NCBI GenBank assembly: GCA_029844215.1
Contig: CM056728.1
Span: forward strand, 53,173,789 to 53,237,788
Reading direction: 5' to 3'
Source: Przewalskia tangutica
Lineage: Eukaryota; Streptophyta; Magnoliopsida; Solanales; Solanaceae
DNA: 64,000 nt
Part shown: in pieces, positions 47,176 through 59,573 of the stretch
Layout of the letters: the number at the start of each line of letters is the position of its first letter
How positions within the stretch are numbered: position 1 is the first letter of the stretch
The notes under the pieces: model-generated
What the model was told of the DNA's origin: nothing
Databases searched by the model: none
What the model saw: only the letters and a program-made list of their open reading frames with translations
Translations under genes and position numbers: made by a program

Positions 47176-48555
47176 GGTAATGCTTGTTCGAGGATTCTGC
47201 GGCGTCGCTGCTTGATAAAGTTTGCAGCGGCGGCGATTCCTCTGCGGCCGTGATATTTGAACGCTTGATTCCGACCGAGAGCAGAGAATATGGATTGCAA
47301 AGCGACCTGTTACTAGCTATGGATTTGGCTACGGAGAGTATCTGGATTCTGCGAGTCTTGATGGCTATCTAAGAGAATTCGTGCGAAGTAATTCTTGATT
47401 GAAGCGAGCATGGCACGTATGCGGGCTTATGCGCATCAGTAGAAAGCGTAGAGATCGGCGGGTTGAAGGACAACGAAGAGGGCGAGCGGCGAGTCGCTGG
47501 TAACTTCGGTGAGTCACCTCGCGTGGATTAGATTATGCCGTCCGGTCGAGAGAGGTCTCGCGGGGTTGGGGCGTTCGGGGTATGCGAGGAGTTAGTCGAA
47601 CTCCGGGCTTAGTTCCGATGTGACGTCGTCGGGAATGTCGTCTTTAGTGGGTACTTGTTGTACCTATGGCCGTCGTGATGCGATGTCGAAAGAGTGTCTA
47701 GTAGGAGGACTTAGCCTTGAGATCGGTGGGTAGTTCGTCACGCCCGTAGCTGTATCGCCTGCAGGCGAGTTTGATTAAACGACTAGGGAGTGAAGCGGTA
47801 GATGCTGAGCATATCTTTAAACCCACAGAGTTTTGTTTATGTGATAAGGTGAGTATACCTTAAGTGCTATGTTACGATAGCGGTGTGTTAGTTGTGATTA
47901 GAAATCATGGTGGGTTAGCAGAGTAAGATTTTGGGGATAGAGGAGGTGTGAGCCTTAGAGTGTTATCGTAGAGACCTTAGAGGTAAGGCCGTCTCGAGTA
48001 AAGGTGTAGTGTTATGTTTGATCCTTATCGGTGCATAGTGCACGTGAGCTATGTTTGGGATAGGTCCTAAGTAGTATGAAATGAAAGAGGGTAGTTGAGC
48101 TAAGAAGACCGCTAGGTTTTAGTAGCGTGTTTAGTGAGATTGTTCCTTGGGAGATAGTATTTTGCGCTTGTAGGGTCGGGTTGAGGCGGCGTTGCGGGTC
48201 AACCGCGGCATGTTTGGTGGTGAGATGCGGTTGTGGTGGTCGCCTTGTGGTAGAAATGCGAGGGTGTTAGGCTCGAGTTTAGTTAACGGCGTGCGAGTTC
48301 GTGGATGCGTTCGACCGATGGTCGGGCGATGGGGCGACCCGTCGTGTTCTTGATCGGGGCCGTTTACTCGTGTTGAGTTATCGAAGGTTGTAAGGCTGCG
48401 GGTGCCTACCTTCACCTTATGATGACAATGGAGCCAGTGCAGCTGTTTTGTTTGGAAGTTTTACGAGGCAAGGTTAAGAACTGGTGAGTCTCGAATCGCG
48501 TTCGCCACCGGGCGGTGTGTGGATTTCAGGGGTAGTCGTGGGGATTGTTGTCTCC
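47176..48555 (+). other. E6 internal region, mostly unassigned
   Basis: No gag, protease, reverse transcriptase or RNase H landmarks could be found here on either strand. The block at 48271-48288 (GAGTTTAGTTAACG) is shared with E1, E7 and E8. The rest has no assignment. Confidence 0.5.
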
Positions 48556-48960
48556 TGTGGAGGGAGCGTTTAAGCTACCATTTCAATGTTCGGATGTCGC
48601 CTTTTGAAGCCTTGTAGGCGGAAGTGTAAGTTGCGGTCGATTGGTTCGATGTTAGCGAGGTTGAATAGTTAGTTGAGCATGTTCCGGTATTTGTGGATGG
48701 GGTGAAGCTTGTCTAGAAGAGGTTCTGGCGGCTCGAGAAAATCATGCGGATAATCGGGCGGCGCAAGAGTTGAGTTGGCGGTCGGTCTTCTTGAAAGTAC
48801 CACCCGATCGAGTGTAGCGAGTTTGGAAAGCGAAGGAACTTAGCGAGTTACTTTGGGCCTTTTGAGTTCATGTGAAGAATAGGCGGGTTGCCTATATGTT
48901 GCAATTGCCGTCGACTTAGGAAGCGATGCGTCCGGTCTTCGTATTGTTATGTTGGAATTT
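48556..48960 (+). pseudogene. pol: E6 integrase C-terminal remnant
   Basis: The DNA at 48580-48660 encodes FNVRMSPFEAL followed by codons of the YGRKC and IGWFDV blocks after frameshifts, which lie just after the catalytic Glu in Ty3 integrases. Further on, FGKRRNLASYFGPFEF (48815-48870) corresponds to FGKKGKLSPRYLGPFEV, and RPVFVLLCW (48930-48956) to HPVFHVSML. Only the last part of integrase remains, joined to unrelated sequence by an internal deletion. Confidence 0.62.
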
Positions 48961-49466
48961 GGCGTATAAAGAGGCGAGCCTACCGCGAGAAACGGCAGTG
49001 GCTCTCCGTATGGCACGTCTGAGAAGGGCCTTAGGGCGTGCCTCGGGGATGCAGCGGCCGGTACCATTGTTGGAGTCGTCGGACAAGGCTCGCGACAGTG
49101 ACAAAAGTGGTATCGATTAATGATGACCACGTTAGAGATAGTAACCCGAGTTTTGGGAAAGCGAAGCGGTAACGAAATGTGGTAAGTTATGAGAAGGAGT
49201 TCGAGTGTGCAGGTAAGTGCGACACGTAAGGGAAGAAGCGAGCATGTATGGCGATCGTAGATGTGATCATTTCTTTTGTGAAGAAAAGGTGCTAAGGAAG
49301 TATATTTTTGACCCCGGGGAGAGGTATTTTTGGTGATGTTAGAGGTGTTTCCTCGTGGACTTGGATGGAGGTATTTTCGCGGGTGTTTCTGTGGCCATAT
49401 GTGGCAGGATTGTTCTAAGTATAGCGGTGAAGACTATCTTTGTATTTGTTGTTTGAGACTTAGAAG

Positions 49467-49500
49467 GAACATTCGGGATGAATGTTTCTAAGGAGGAGAA
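49467..49500 (+). other. E6 polypurine tract and adjacent hairpin
   Basis: Arms GAACATTCG (49467-49475) and GAATGTTTC (49480-49488) precede TAAGGAGGAGAA (49489-49500) and the LTR start at 49501. Confidence 0.8.
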
Positions 49501-52500
49501 TGTTATACCCGTATTTCCGGTGTATGCGTGGGGCGTGCGTGAGAAATTTGAACCTTTAAAGTGGCTTGGCGAAAATTATTTTGTGCCTGACACGGTTAAG
49601 TCGTTTTTCGGCGATGAAGCGTTTCCATGACTTTCTTAGGGAAAATTCCGGCTATGTCATTTTAATTTTTGCGGATTTTTAGAGGCGAAACATTTTGGAC
49701 CAACAAGAGGCGACAACATGTCACCCTCTCGTTGGAACGCGTTAGTGATAATAGGGTTGGCGAATTGGCCTTGTTTGGTCAAGGGGTTGGTAGGATATTT
49801 TGTGGTAGATGGATAAGGTGCACTTGGCAAGATCTTGGCCATTGGTTGGCCTTTGCTAGACCTATAAATACCCCTCCCCTTTGATGAACTTCTTCATCCA
49901 AAATTGTGCTAAGTCTTGAAATCTCTTCCCACTCATACAGAGTTCTCGTCCACTCCCTTGTGAGGCCCTGGCGAGAGTCCCTCCCACACATTGGCGAGAG
50001 TACCTCCACACAGTGGGGTAGGCGAGGGTATACCTACCCCCTTGTGGTGTTGTCTCGTATAAATACCCTCATCTTGGTAGAAATACTCTCAAAAGTATTG
50101 TTACTATACCCAAATTACCTTAGCCGTATACCTTGTTGTATTCTAAGGTTATACCTATACGAAAAGCCCAGAAATACTATTATACTTCCCGTCAGTCACA
50201 AAACTGAAACCCTAAGGAAAATCTCCATAGTTAGTTGGAGTGTCATATAGAAGTTGGTTAGAACTTCTAAGGGTGGCTTGGAGCGGGTTGGAGAGCACGG
50301 AGTTGGAGCTAAACGTTGCCCAGGATCGACATCTATACTTGGATAATTATGGGCTTATCGAGGTAAATATCTTGTCCCCCTATTGTAATTGGAAATTACA
50401 TGTTGCTAGAATATATAGTTGAAGTATACTATATATAGAACTGAACCTAGTTTGGTGGCAATGTCTTTGGACTTAAGCCTGAATTTAAAGAAAGCGAGCT
50501 GTAATTACGTGGGGCGTATTCTGATGACTTGTGTAAGTTTGTGGGAAGGGCTGCCCGATTTCCGTAGGATCTTGTATCTAGATGTATTCTCTGAGTAGTC
50601 TAGACTTTGATAGACTTGAATAACTGTATAGGTTGAATGTTCTGCAGTGGCGTGTGCTCTTGAGAAGGTGGACGAGGCTAAGTAGGGTTATAAGCGTGGG
50701 CGTTTTCTAATAGTCGATGTCGTCGCGAGGTATGTGAACCTCTTCCTATCTCTTCCGTGATATGTGTATAACTATGTAATACGGTGAGCGTCGTGTGTTA
50801 ATTGAACATGGTTATGCGGTGATGTCTTTTGACTTAAGCGAATAATAATAATCTTGAAGTAGTTGAGAGAATTAAGCTGTTTTTAAAAAGAAGAGTAATA
50901 CTTGGTTTTAAAAGCTTAAGAGTTATACTAGCTTTATGGGAAGTTAGGTATAACGGCTTAAGAGAGATAAAGCGAATGATTTATTTATTTTAGAAGTTAA
51001 GAGACTTGATCTTTGTAAGATAAGAGACTTAACTTAAATAATTATATGAATTTTGTGTGAAACCTCGTTCGTGAGTAATGAGTACTTGATTTTTAAAAGG
51101 GATAATGTTTCTTGATTTGGAAATCGAATGTGTATCGACAAACCAGCTGCGGCGTTAATAAAGGAAATGTTTTGATTAATGAAGTATTAATAAAACCAGA
51201 AACTTCCATCTGCATAGAAGCTAAGATGAGACAAAATGATATTTCTAGATCATGGTCATCGTAATAAGATTGTTATAAACAAGAATATCCTACTCACATA
51301 TAAGGCTTATGTTTCTCAGATGGTTTAAAAGAGAATTATATTCTTAAATGAATAAGACTATGAACTACGAAACCTTTCTAAAATAAGAAATGTGAACATT
51401 TGAAATTAGGCAAACTTGGACGTTTGGAAAATAATGTTGTTACTTGATTTTACAAAGGTAAGTGTTTTGATTTACTTCAAAAGATAATCACTCTATTTTC
51501 ATATACTACGGGTATTGTGTGGTTTTTGTGAAAGTAACGTATCTTTTAAAGAGTTAATGTATGAAGTACTTTGGGGATAAAAACCCGAACTTGTCGACAT
51601 ATAGTAGAAAGTACCTTGTGTGCATAAGTTGATTGTGTTGGTTTGTGATAGCCTTGTAATACTTTCTTGTTGATTGATAAGTAAACATGCTAGGATGCTA
51701 CGTGTGTTAGTATCTTGTGATGTTTGTGTAAAGGGGTTTTCCTTTGTTGTGCTTATGTTGTTTAACGATAATTACATTATGTTAGTATTATACATCACTC
51801 GTCTCTTGAGATGATTAGGGTTAAGCGCCTCCGATGCGGGTAGACTTCGGCGGTCGATGGACTATGATTCGAGAATACCTCATGCGGGTCCCAGGGCCTA
51901 TGCGGGCTACGAGAGTTCGAGTTAGGTGCGTCCTTTATGGGCATCACGATGCATGTGGCCGTGCGGTGCGAAGTCGGCGGATCTTAGGGAGTAGCTACCT
52001 CGATGCGGGTTATACCTCATGCGAGCTATGAGTTTGGCCTATGCGGGTGCGGGAAGTTCGAGGCTAGATCGCGCATTAGATCTCTGCGAGCGAGTGGCGG
52101 CTTTGATCATGTAATGGTCTAGGCAGATCTCGTAATCTGATTTATGACGCTTGTTGATGCGTAGGTTTTAGTAGTCGGCTATGCCTTCGTACTTACCGTC
52201 TGGTTTTATTATAACACAGGTGGGACACGTGTTCATGTGTGTTCCTTGGTGCTTTCATATCATGCTGCCGGCGGTGAGAATGTGTTCCACGGAGCACGAT
52301 TGATGTTGTGGGCGTGAGACCCGTTGTTAAATTTGAGTGATGAATTGAGGCGTGAGTCACGACTTGATATATTGCTTATTTATTGTGAGCGTAGTTTGGT
52401 TATCATCGTATCTCTGCTTTGTATAGACTACTATGAATTCATTTCTGATGTTATTTTGATTTCACATACTTGGTACTGTTATGCGACCTCGCCCGGGGCT

Positions 52501-52885
52501 GCGTTCATCTGCGAGTAAAATCGCGATCGTTGATCCTCGGATCACGATTGACGTTGGGAAAGCTCCGTTTCTCGGAGGCTTATCGATGGTATAGTCCTGT
52601 TGTTGTAGGTGTTTACATTCGGGTATGGCGGGGCCACTGTCCGCCATTGTTATCGTATCATTTCTTAGAAGTGCATGAATCTTGTTGTGGCGGGGTTTGT
52701 AAAAAGATTAAAGCTATTCATTTTGAAAGAGTTGTTATTTATATATATCTTGAAAGGCAACTTTTCTTGAAACATGTGTTCCCTTTGCATTATTTCATAT
52801 TGTGTTTTATGTTCGTGATTACTCGATGTTGTATCACTAGGGTGCGGGGTAAGGCACGATCCACGAGCCAGTTCGGGTCGTGACA
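49501..52885 (+). repeat. E6 3' LTR
   Basis: Starts TGTTATACCCGTATTTCCGG and ends GGGTCGTGACA. TATA box at 49862-49870, AT inverted repeat at 50411-50436, LTR hairpin at 50915-50962. It is the uninterrupted reference for the split 5' LTR and for the solo LTR E4. Confidence 0.9.
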
Positions 52886-53095
52886 CGCGGCCCGTCCGTG
52901 GGACTCGGTGAGAATCGTATGGAATCGTGTCGGCCCGTCCGTGGGACTCGGTAAAATCGTATGGAATACGTGTCGACCCGTCCATGGGACTCGGTGAAAT
53001 CGTATGGAATACGTGTCGGCCCGTCCCGTGGGACTCGGTAAAGAATCGTATGGAATACGTGTCGACCCGTCCATGGGACTCGGTAAAGAATCGTC
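52886..53095 (-). repeat. Minisatellite in the E1 LTR
   Basis: About five copies of a 43-46 bp unit containing GGCCCGTCCGTGGGACTCGG and ATCGTATGGAATACGTGTCG. A partial copy lies on the other side of E6 at 36028-36078, so E6 inserted within the array. Confidence 0.85.
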
Positions 53096-54841
53096 CATAA
53101 CATTTAAACCTCTTTTAAGGCAGTTAAGGCAATACCGTGTCTTCATTTTAAACCAACACATTTTCCCACTTTTAAAGTCAAGTAACAACATTCTTTTCCA
53201 AAAGTTCAAGTTGCCTAATTTCAAATACTCAAGTCTCTTATTTTGAAAGATTTCATAGTTCATAGTCTTAATCAAATAACGTAATCTCTTTTTAAAACCA
53301 TTGAGTAACATATGCCTTATGTGTGAGTAGTTATTCTTGTTTATAACAATCTTATTAAGCGACCATGATCTAGAAAATGTAATACAATTTTTGTCTTATC
53401 TTAGCTTATGCATATGGAGGTTTCTCTTGGTTAATATAGTTAATTAGTCGATACATTTTCCTTTATTAGCAGCTGCGATGGTTTGTTCGATACTTATTCT
53501 CATTTAGAAATCGGTAAAACATTTTCTTTAAAGCCAAGTACTCATTACTCACGAATGAGGTTTCTGACTTTTAATAAAATTCAAGTCATTAACATTTCAT
53601 AAAGCGTCCTTTATAAGTTAAGTCTCTTATCTTTTAAGATCAAGTCTCTTAACTTCTAAAATCAATAACCCGTTCTTTTACCTACATAAAGTCGTTATAA
53701 CTAACTTCCATAAAAAGCTATTATAACACGTTATGTTTTAAACCAACAAAATTCGTTTATGCATACGTCGTCTACCGTACTACATAGTTCACAATAATCG
53801 TGCTAGAAAAGATAGGAAGAGGTTCGCATACCTCGCGGCGTTTATCGACAAATAGCAAAGCGCTCAGTACTTGACGTCGGCTACTCCTTAAGCCAAGTAG
53901 ATCACGCCACCGTAGTCTTCGCTCCTAAAATGGTCATAGTACTTCTATCAAACCTTACTTACCATTGAAGACTTATACGATAAAAGCCCTCAATTCTACG
54001 GAAAATTGGCGTACTTCCGTTTTACATACTTTTCCACCTTTTTCAAGGCACGATATGATAACCAACATACCACATTTAAGCGCAACATTTCCGAAATTTA
54101 AAGAAGGGGATCCTGCCCAAGCGAGACGCGATTAACAATCTTCCCATATGAAATCATCTGATCGATGTAAATACGGTCAAAGTAAATCTGTCCAAAGTTA
54201 TCTGATTACAAAGAAAATCGATCCTTAAGTTGGGGTCCTTGGCGACTCTTTCCATTTACTTATCCACTACTTCATTAGTCATCCAACTTATATTCCATCT
54301 TATTTTTACCATTTTGTGGCTTTCTTGCCAATTTTCATTTTAGCAACTTAACAAGATCAAATCCTTTAAACTTTACTCCATATATTATATATTCCATAAT
54401 ATACTTATAATATATGTATAATAACCAATTCACAAAGAGGTTTAAGTTTCACTACCTCAAATAGCCCAAGAATATCAAGTTCTTAAAGTCGCTCCAAGCG
54501 AGTCTTAGCTCGAATATTTACGTTCCAATGCCTCTGCAAGCAACCCGTAGAAGCTCACAACCAACTTCTCTTGAGAATCGACTCCAAAAAGTGAAGAACA
54601 CTTAGGGTTTCCAACGTGACTTCGGCGAGGCATGAAAAAAGGCTAGGGGTGTGAAATCTTTTCCAACTCTTGGTACACAATCTTCCTAACACCTTAGGGA
54701 AGAACACGAGAGTTTAAGAATTGTTGGACAAATTTAGGTCAAGGAATTAGGTCATGGCGAAACCACGAGCAAGGAGAGAGTATTTGTTCAAGTCTTGAAA
54801 TGGTTAAGTGTGGAAGATTTCATCAACTAGTAGTGTATATA
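52886..54841 (-). repeat. E1 right (5') LTR, piece 3
   Basis: Begins inside a tandem array and continues as LTR sequence whose middle part (53200-53720) resembles the E6 LTR in reverse. From 54380 it repeats 1-497. It stops at AGTGTATATA, where E8 begins; the left copy continues with GGACAACC. Confidence 0.78.
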
Positions 54842-57800
54842 TGTCACGCCGAACCCGGGCGTGTTGGTGCCTACAGGGCACCTTCTATAACAACCATAGC
54901 TGCGGAACTTACATAACACCGCATCATTTTTTTTTAAACCAGCGTGCGTGCGAGCCAAAGCGATAAGGCTGCCATATAATATACATAATAAAAGACCTTT
55001 ACTGCACATGAGTCGATCCACGTATGAATACAGACCTCTAAGAGTTTCTTTGAAATATGGCCAGGACAAGGCCACCCGTACCATGCGTACAAAGCACATC
55101 TTGAAGGAACTATACCAAAATGATAAACTCACGAACAAAGGGAGCTATCCAAAACTACGGCGGTCCTACACTGCGATCGCCAAAGCTGCGTACCTAAACT
55201 GCGGCATGACGCGGCCCCGAAGGAGTCGATCTGAAGAATGTACCAAGTATGTGAGCGATGAAATGCGTAATAAAATCATAGCGATCTAAATAACCACGAG
55301 ACATGTATGATATCGACCTACAATACATAACACGTAAGAAGTCATATCAAGTCGGGGATGCGGGCCGCGAAGTCATTACTCGATATAACCATGGGTCTCG
55401 CCCGTAATATCAATCGTGCGTGGAATCCTTCCGCCACTTTGGCGATCCATGATGTAATAACACGATAAGGATACATGAACACCAAGTCCGCTGTGTCCTC
55501 GATACCTCGTGGTCCCGTGCCGGAATCCGCCTCGTAAAGCGGCCATAGGGTAACACAAAAAATACGGGACATATATGATAATCAAAATACAACACATTGT
55601 GCCTTACTAACAATGAGAGTAAGCGTAGTATCCTTCTGATATAAACTAGGAAGCTCGTGATCAAGCGGGACCGTCGCGCATGATATCATTTAGCAATCCT
55701 ATTCACGGGACTATTTCACCCGTAAGACCTACGACTCGCGTAGGTATTCGCCATCGTGGGTAGCAAATCCGGAATTATGCAAATGCCTGAGCAGGGAATG
55801 ACCGAAGCAGTGATATACCAATAGCACACAGCGGCTATTTTAGGCACGTAGGCAATTCTCGATTAACAAGCCCAAGTACTTATCACGGCATACTTAGACA
55901 AATTCTCAATTTATCAAGCCAAAGTACTAATCAAGGCGTACGTAGAATAATTCTCTTTTAACAAGCCAAAGTACTTATCAAGGCACCAGACAAATCCTCG
56001 ATTTATCAAGCCAAGTACTAATCAAGGCATACATAGAATAATTCTCTTTTAACAAGCCAAAGTACTTATCAAGGCACCTTAGAATAATTCTCTTTTAACA
56101 AGCCAAAGTACTACGTGCGTCGTTCCTTTATAAAGACTCCTTTCTATGTAAAGCCCGAGATACTAACACAGTAGTATCAGGCGTGTCTATTTTCAAAGTA
56201 AGTTACTGCACTTTTAGAAAACTCATTTCAAGCTTGAAATCAAGTAACTCCAAATTTTCACAATCTAGGCAACTTATGCGATTTAATCAAAATAGACGAC
56301 TTTCTAAACCTTCCGTAAAGCGTTATAACCAACTTCCCATAAAGCGTTATAACCGCTTTATGGTTTTAAACGTATCCATTCCTTGATAACGAGAGACTTA
56401 TACTATTAAAACCAAGTATCACATCTTACAAATCAAGTTCTTAACTTTCAAAATACTTGAGTCCTTAATAGTTAGAAAACAAGTTTCCTTCTACTTTTAA
56501 ACCTCAGTAACTTCACCCTTAACACAGTTACTTCTCTTAAATCATGTCATTTCTCCTCTTTTAAATCAAATAAGTAAATCACTCCTTTAACTCACAAAGT
56601 CATTATAATGACCTTTAGGTTTTTAGAACAAGGCCTTTAGCCAAAAGATTTGAAACCACTTCCTTTTTAAGACTCATGTACTTTAAGTAAAAATACCTTC
56701 ACTTTTAAGAATCCAAACTTCATCAAGAAAATGGATTCTACAACACAATCTAAACATCAAAGTACACTCGAGGAAGTACATAGAACAAATTCTATTTTAG
56801 GCAATCCAAATACAACGAGGAATGGATCGTTTAAGGAGTAGAGCGTGCTTTCTTTATCTTTGGAATCATGCTAGAAGAGGAGATAGTTCACATACCTTTT
56901 AGGCTAATTCCTCAAGCTAAGCCGAATCGCGTGCGTAGAAGTTTCAACCTATAATGGTCACAACAAGACTATCGATCTTCTAGTCTCTAACGTAGAATAA
57001 TACTAAGTATTTGGTCTACAATTCTCACGGAAAATCGAGGCGACACTTCCTTTGTTTCTACTCACTTTGCCACCTTTTTCAAGGCGAATACAATAACCAA
57101 CAAGCCACGTTTAAGGCTCAAACAACAACGAACAAAGGGGATTACCGCCTTACAATCGTGTAAAATTCCGCCCGCATTTCATACCAAATAGTATAATGCT
57201 TCACTAGCCATTCTCGCCAACATAAAACCAATAACACTACTTCTTTTCCAATCCTTTTCCAATTTCAAGTTCTTAGGTCTAACATGTTATATAGTTAAAA
57301 ACCAACAACTACAATTTCCTTCTACCTGACATGCGGCGACTTAAGCGAATAATCGACTTGAATTATAGTCTTAAGGCTAACATGCTAGTTTTGATTTAGG
57401 GTTCGATAGCGATACACTAATCGACTACATAATATACATCTAATGCTTGCTAATAACAATAGCTCTGACAATAAGTAAACTTAATTGCTAAAGCAGCGAA
57501 ATTTATACCTTTCCAGCCCTTAAAATTTCCAAGAATCAAAGTCGCGCCTTAGCGATTCTTAGCTCCTTTCCTTAAGTTCCAATCGCTCGAAGCACTCGTA
57601 GAGGCCTATGAAGAACCCGTGCTTGAAGTTCGACTTCAAAGTTGAAGAACTCCATAGTTTCCGCCTTGCGACTAACGTGAAAATGCATTTTCGAAATCTT
57701 TCTATTGAGATATCCTTCTGATATCTAAGGGATATTGGGTTAAAATCTTGTGGCTAATGGATCAAAACTACAAAATTTTTGTGTGGGACTTAGGAGCATG

Positions 57801-58353
57801 AGCAGCAACTATAGCCTGAGAAAATGTTGTGTAATTTTCTAAGTCTTGAAGACCTTGTCTTGCTACTAGTATGTATTTAACACACATTGGATGGCTTAGA
57901 CTTAAACAAATGTGAGGTTAGGATGAGTTTCACTTGGATCGAGCCTAGGTGGACAAGTTGACTTGTCAATGATATCAAGCTTAGAAGACTTATCTTCTAC
58001 ATAGGTCAAATGACCGTAACACCACTTGCAATATTTCGTCCAACATCATGGAGGGTGCCGCGTGTCGCCCTCTCGTTCGTCCGTAAAATTAGTAACCCTC
58101 GTGGGCCCACAAAATGTAAAATTCCTCGGGTGGGCCCAGCGTGACCAAATCCGTAAAAATAAATTTCCATAAGTTTAAGAGTTCCATACTCTTTAAATAA
58201 TGCATTTGAGAATCGATTCTCAACAACGAACATTTTCCTTTACGGCGTTGAACATTTTAGTCGGAAAAACAATTCTTCCTTTCGTACTAATTTCCAAGTC
58301 TTGATTCCTTACGTACATTCTCTTATACATGCCTGGACTTCTTGGGTGTAACA
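54842..58353 (-). repeat. E8 LTR, copy 1
   Basis: Ends with GGGTGTAACA. It includes a conserved block with two GTTATAACC stretches around AACTTCCCATAAAG (56320-56356), equivalent to the LTR hairpin of the other families, and a minisatellite at 55853-56115. Confidence 0.9.
55853..56115 (-). repeat. Minisatellite in E8 LTR copy 1
   Basis: About six copies of a 42-48 bp unit with the core AACAAGCCAAAGTACTTATC, alternating with TTATCAAGCCAAAGTACTAA. The second LTR has the array at 60596-60858. Confidence 0.85.
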
Positions 58354-59573
58354 TTCTTCCCAGAAACATTCGTCACGAATGTTCTTAGTCGATTGTCACG
58401 TTATACAACTCTGGCACAATCTACATACTATGCTATCGATCAAATGCACAAGACCAGCGATGCCACGCATGGCCACCACATAACATCGTAAAACATAATA
58501 ATGGACCTTAGTCAGTGGTCCGCTTCTCACAAAACTTCGAAGGTTCTGATCTTCCCAAACACGGGATCCTTGGGGTTCCTTTCTTTCCTTACTAGTCATA
58601 CTTTCGTACTTTCAAACTTATCTAGTACTGCGTACAAAATCTCAATATCGTTTACATTCTCCACTCGTTGGAGTTACTAATCAAACACGGCCATTAAGCT
58701 ACTTGAATTTCGCTAAGGCTCTTCTCGGTCCTTACGACCTAGTTAGGTGGAGCAGCGTCCACTTTCGTACAACGATTAACTAAACTTGGGCTGGCGTCCC
58801 GGGACCTATCATAACGGGACTATTTCTAAGCGGCATCACGATTCCATACTATCGGTTGACCCAGAAATGAGTCTATAACCGACTCGTCGTCACATAACTT
58901 CTCTTTCTTGATGCGGAATAAACCTCTCTTATCTCGAGGTACTTCTTACCTATCCCTATTCACAGAGGTTCGTCCATAAGCGAAAGTATTTCTCTTGTCT
59001 GATCTTCCTATTGGTCTTACTGCTTGTCATGGGGCAATTACAACTTGTGAACTTTATACAACTATAGTCTCGGTTCACCTATCATTCTTGTCAACATTCT
59101 TACTTCTCACTTACTAATCAAAGTATCCTACCTGCAGGGTACTATCACTTCTATTGCTTGTAGCATTATCTTGGTGATAACCACAGCGGCTTTATCGTGA
59201 CCTATAGTCTTCTCTAGCAGAAAGCTGGAGGCTGCAGTCTGGGGCCTCGAAACTGGCCTTGAAGAACTTCGCCATTGCGAACAACATCAGGTGTACCACA
59301 GGCATAAGCCTATCAACTCTCTGAGTCGACTAGTAGCTCCTGCTACTCGTTTGCCTACAGGCGGCTGTTGCCTCGCGGAGGCATCTTGTAACACAACAAT
59401 CGTCGAGAGGAATTTTCTTACTAACACTCTATGTACGATCTTAGAGTGAAAGAATAGAAACCAACTCCTAAATGTCCTGTAGCCTCGGTTTATGGGTGTG
59501 GCGCGCAACACGATGTCGAGACTCTACCAGACACGATGCGTAGACATTCAGAGGCCATTGCTCGATACCACTC
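58354..59573 (-). other. E8 internal region, copy 1, no coding domain recognised
   Basis: The hairpin (58363-58372 and 58376-58384) and the polypurine tract complement TTCTTCCC (58354-58361) are at the left end. A PBS complement CTCGATACCAC (59561-59571) is at the right end, two bases before LTR copy 2. A shared internal block lies at 58773-58791. Open frames are short. The rightmost 150 bp correspond to the leader sequence of E7. Confidence 0.75.

Larger units (their letters stand above)
36079..52885 (+). mobile_element. E6: Ty3/Gypsy deletion derivative, split by E7
   Basis: A plus-strand element with a 5' LTR at 36079-36330 plus 43710-46878 and a 3' LTR at 49501-52885 (about 3.4 kb each). 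The internal region is only 2.6 kb, holding a gag start and an integrase C-terminus. It sits in the tandem repeat of the E1 LTR: CGGC-type sequence lies on both sides, but the duplication is too noisy to state. E4 belongs to the same LTR family. Confidence 0.85.
1..54841 (-). mobile_element. E1: outermost Ty3/Gypsy LTR element, split by E2, E6 and E8
   Basis: This minus-strand element forms the base layer of the window. The left (3') LTR ends at 1040, the internal region is 1041-3579 and the right (5') LTR begins at 3580. Positions 54380-54841 repeat positions 1-497 almost base for base, so both belong to the same LTR family. The right LTR lies in three pieces, 3580-3714, 35577-36078 and 52886-54841, and joining them leaves a sensible LTR order. 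The last piece stops at a point equivalent to position 497, so about 540 bp of the LTR must lie beyond E8, outside the window. Expected LTR length is about 3.1 kb. The internal region of 2.5 kb is too short for a full gag-pol and holds only a gag remnant. Confidence 0.8.

Noticed and set aside
52790..53311. A 173-codon minus-strand open frame with repeated peptides
   Set aside because: It spans the E6/E1 junction and the repeats come from the E1 minisatellite.
55853..56115. Regularly spaced repeats resembling a CRISPR array
   Set aside because: The units are contiguous tandem copies without unique spacers and lie in a plant LTR.
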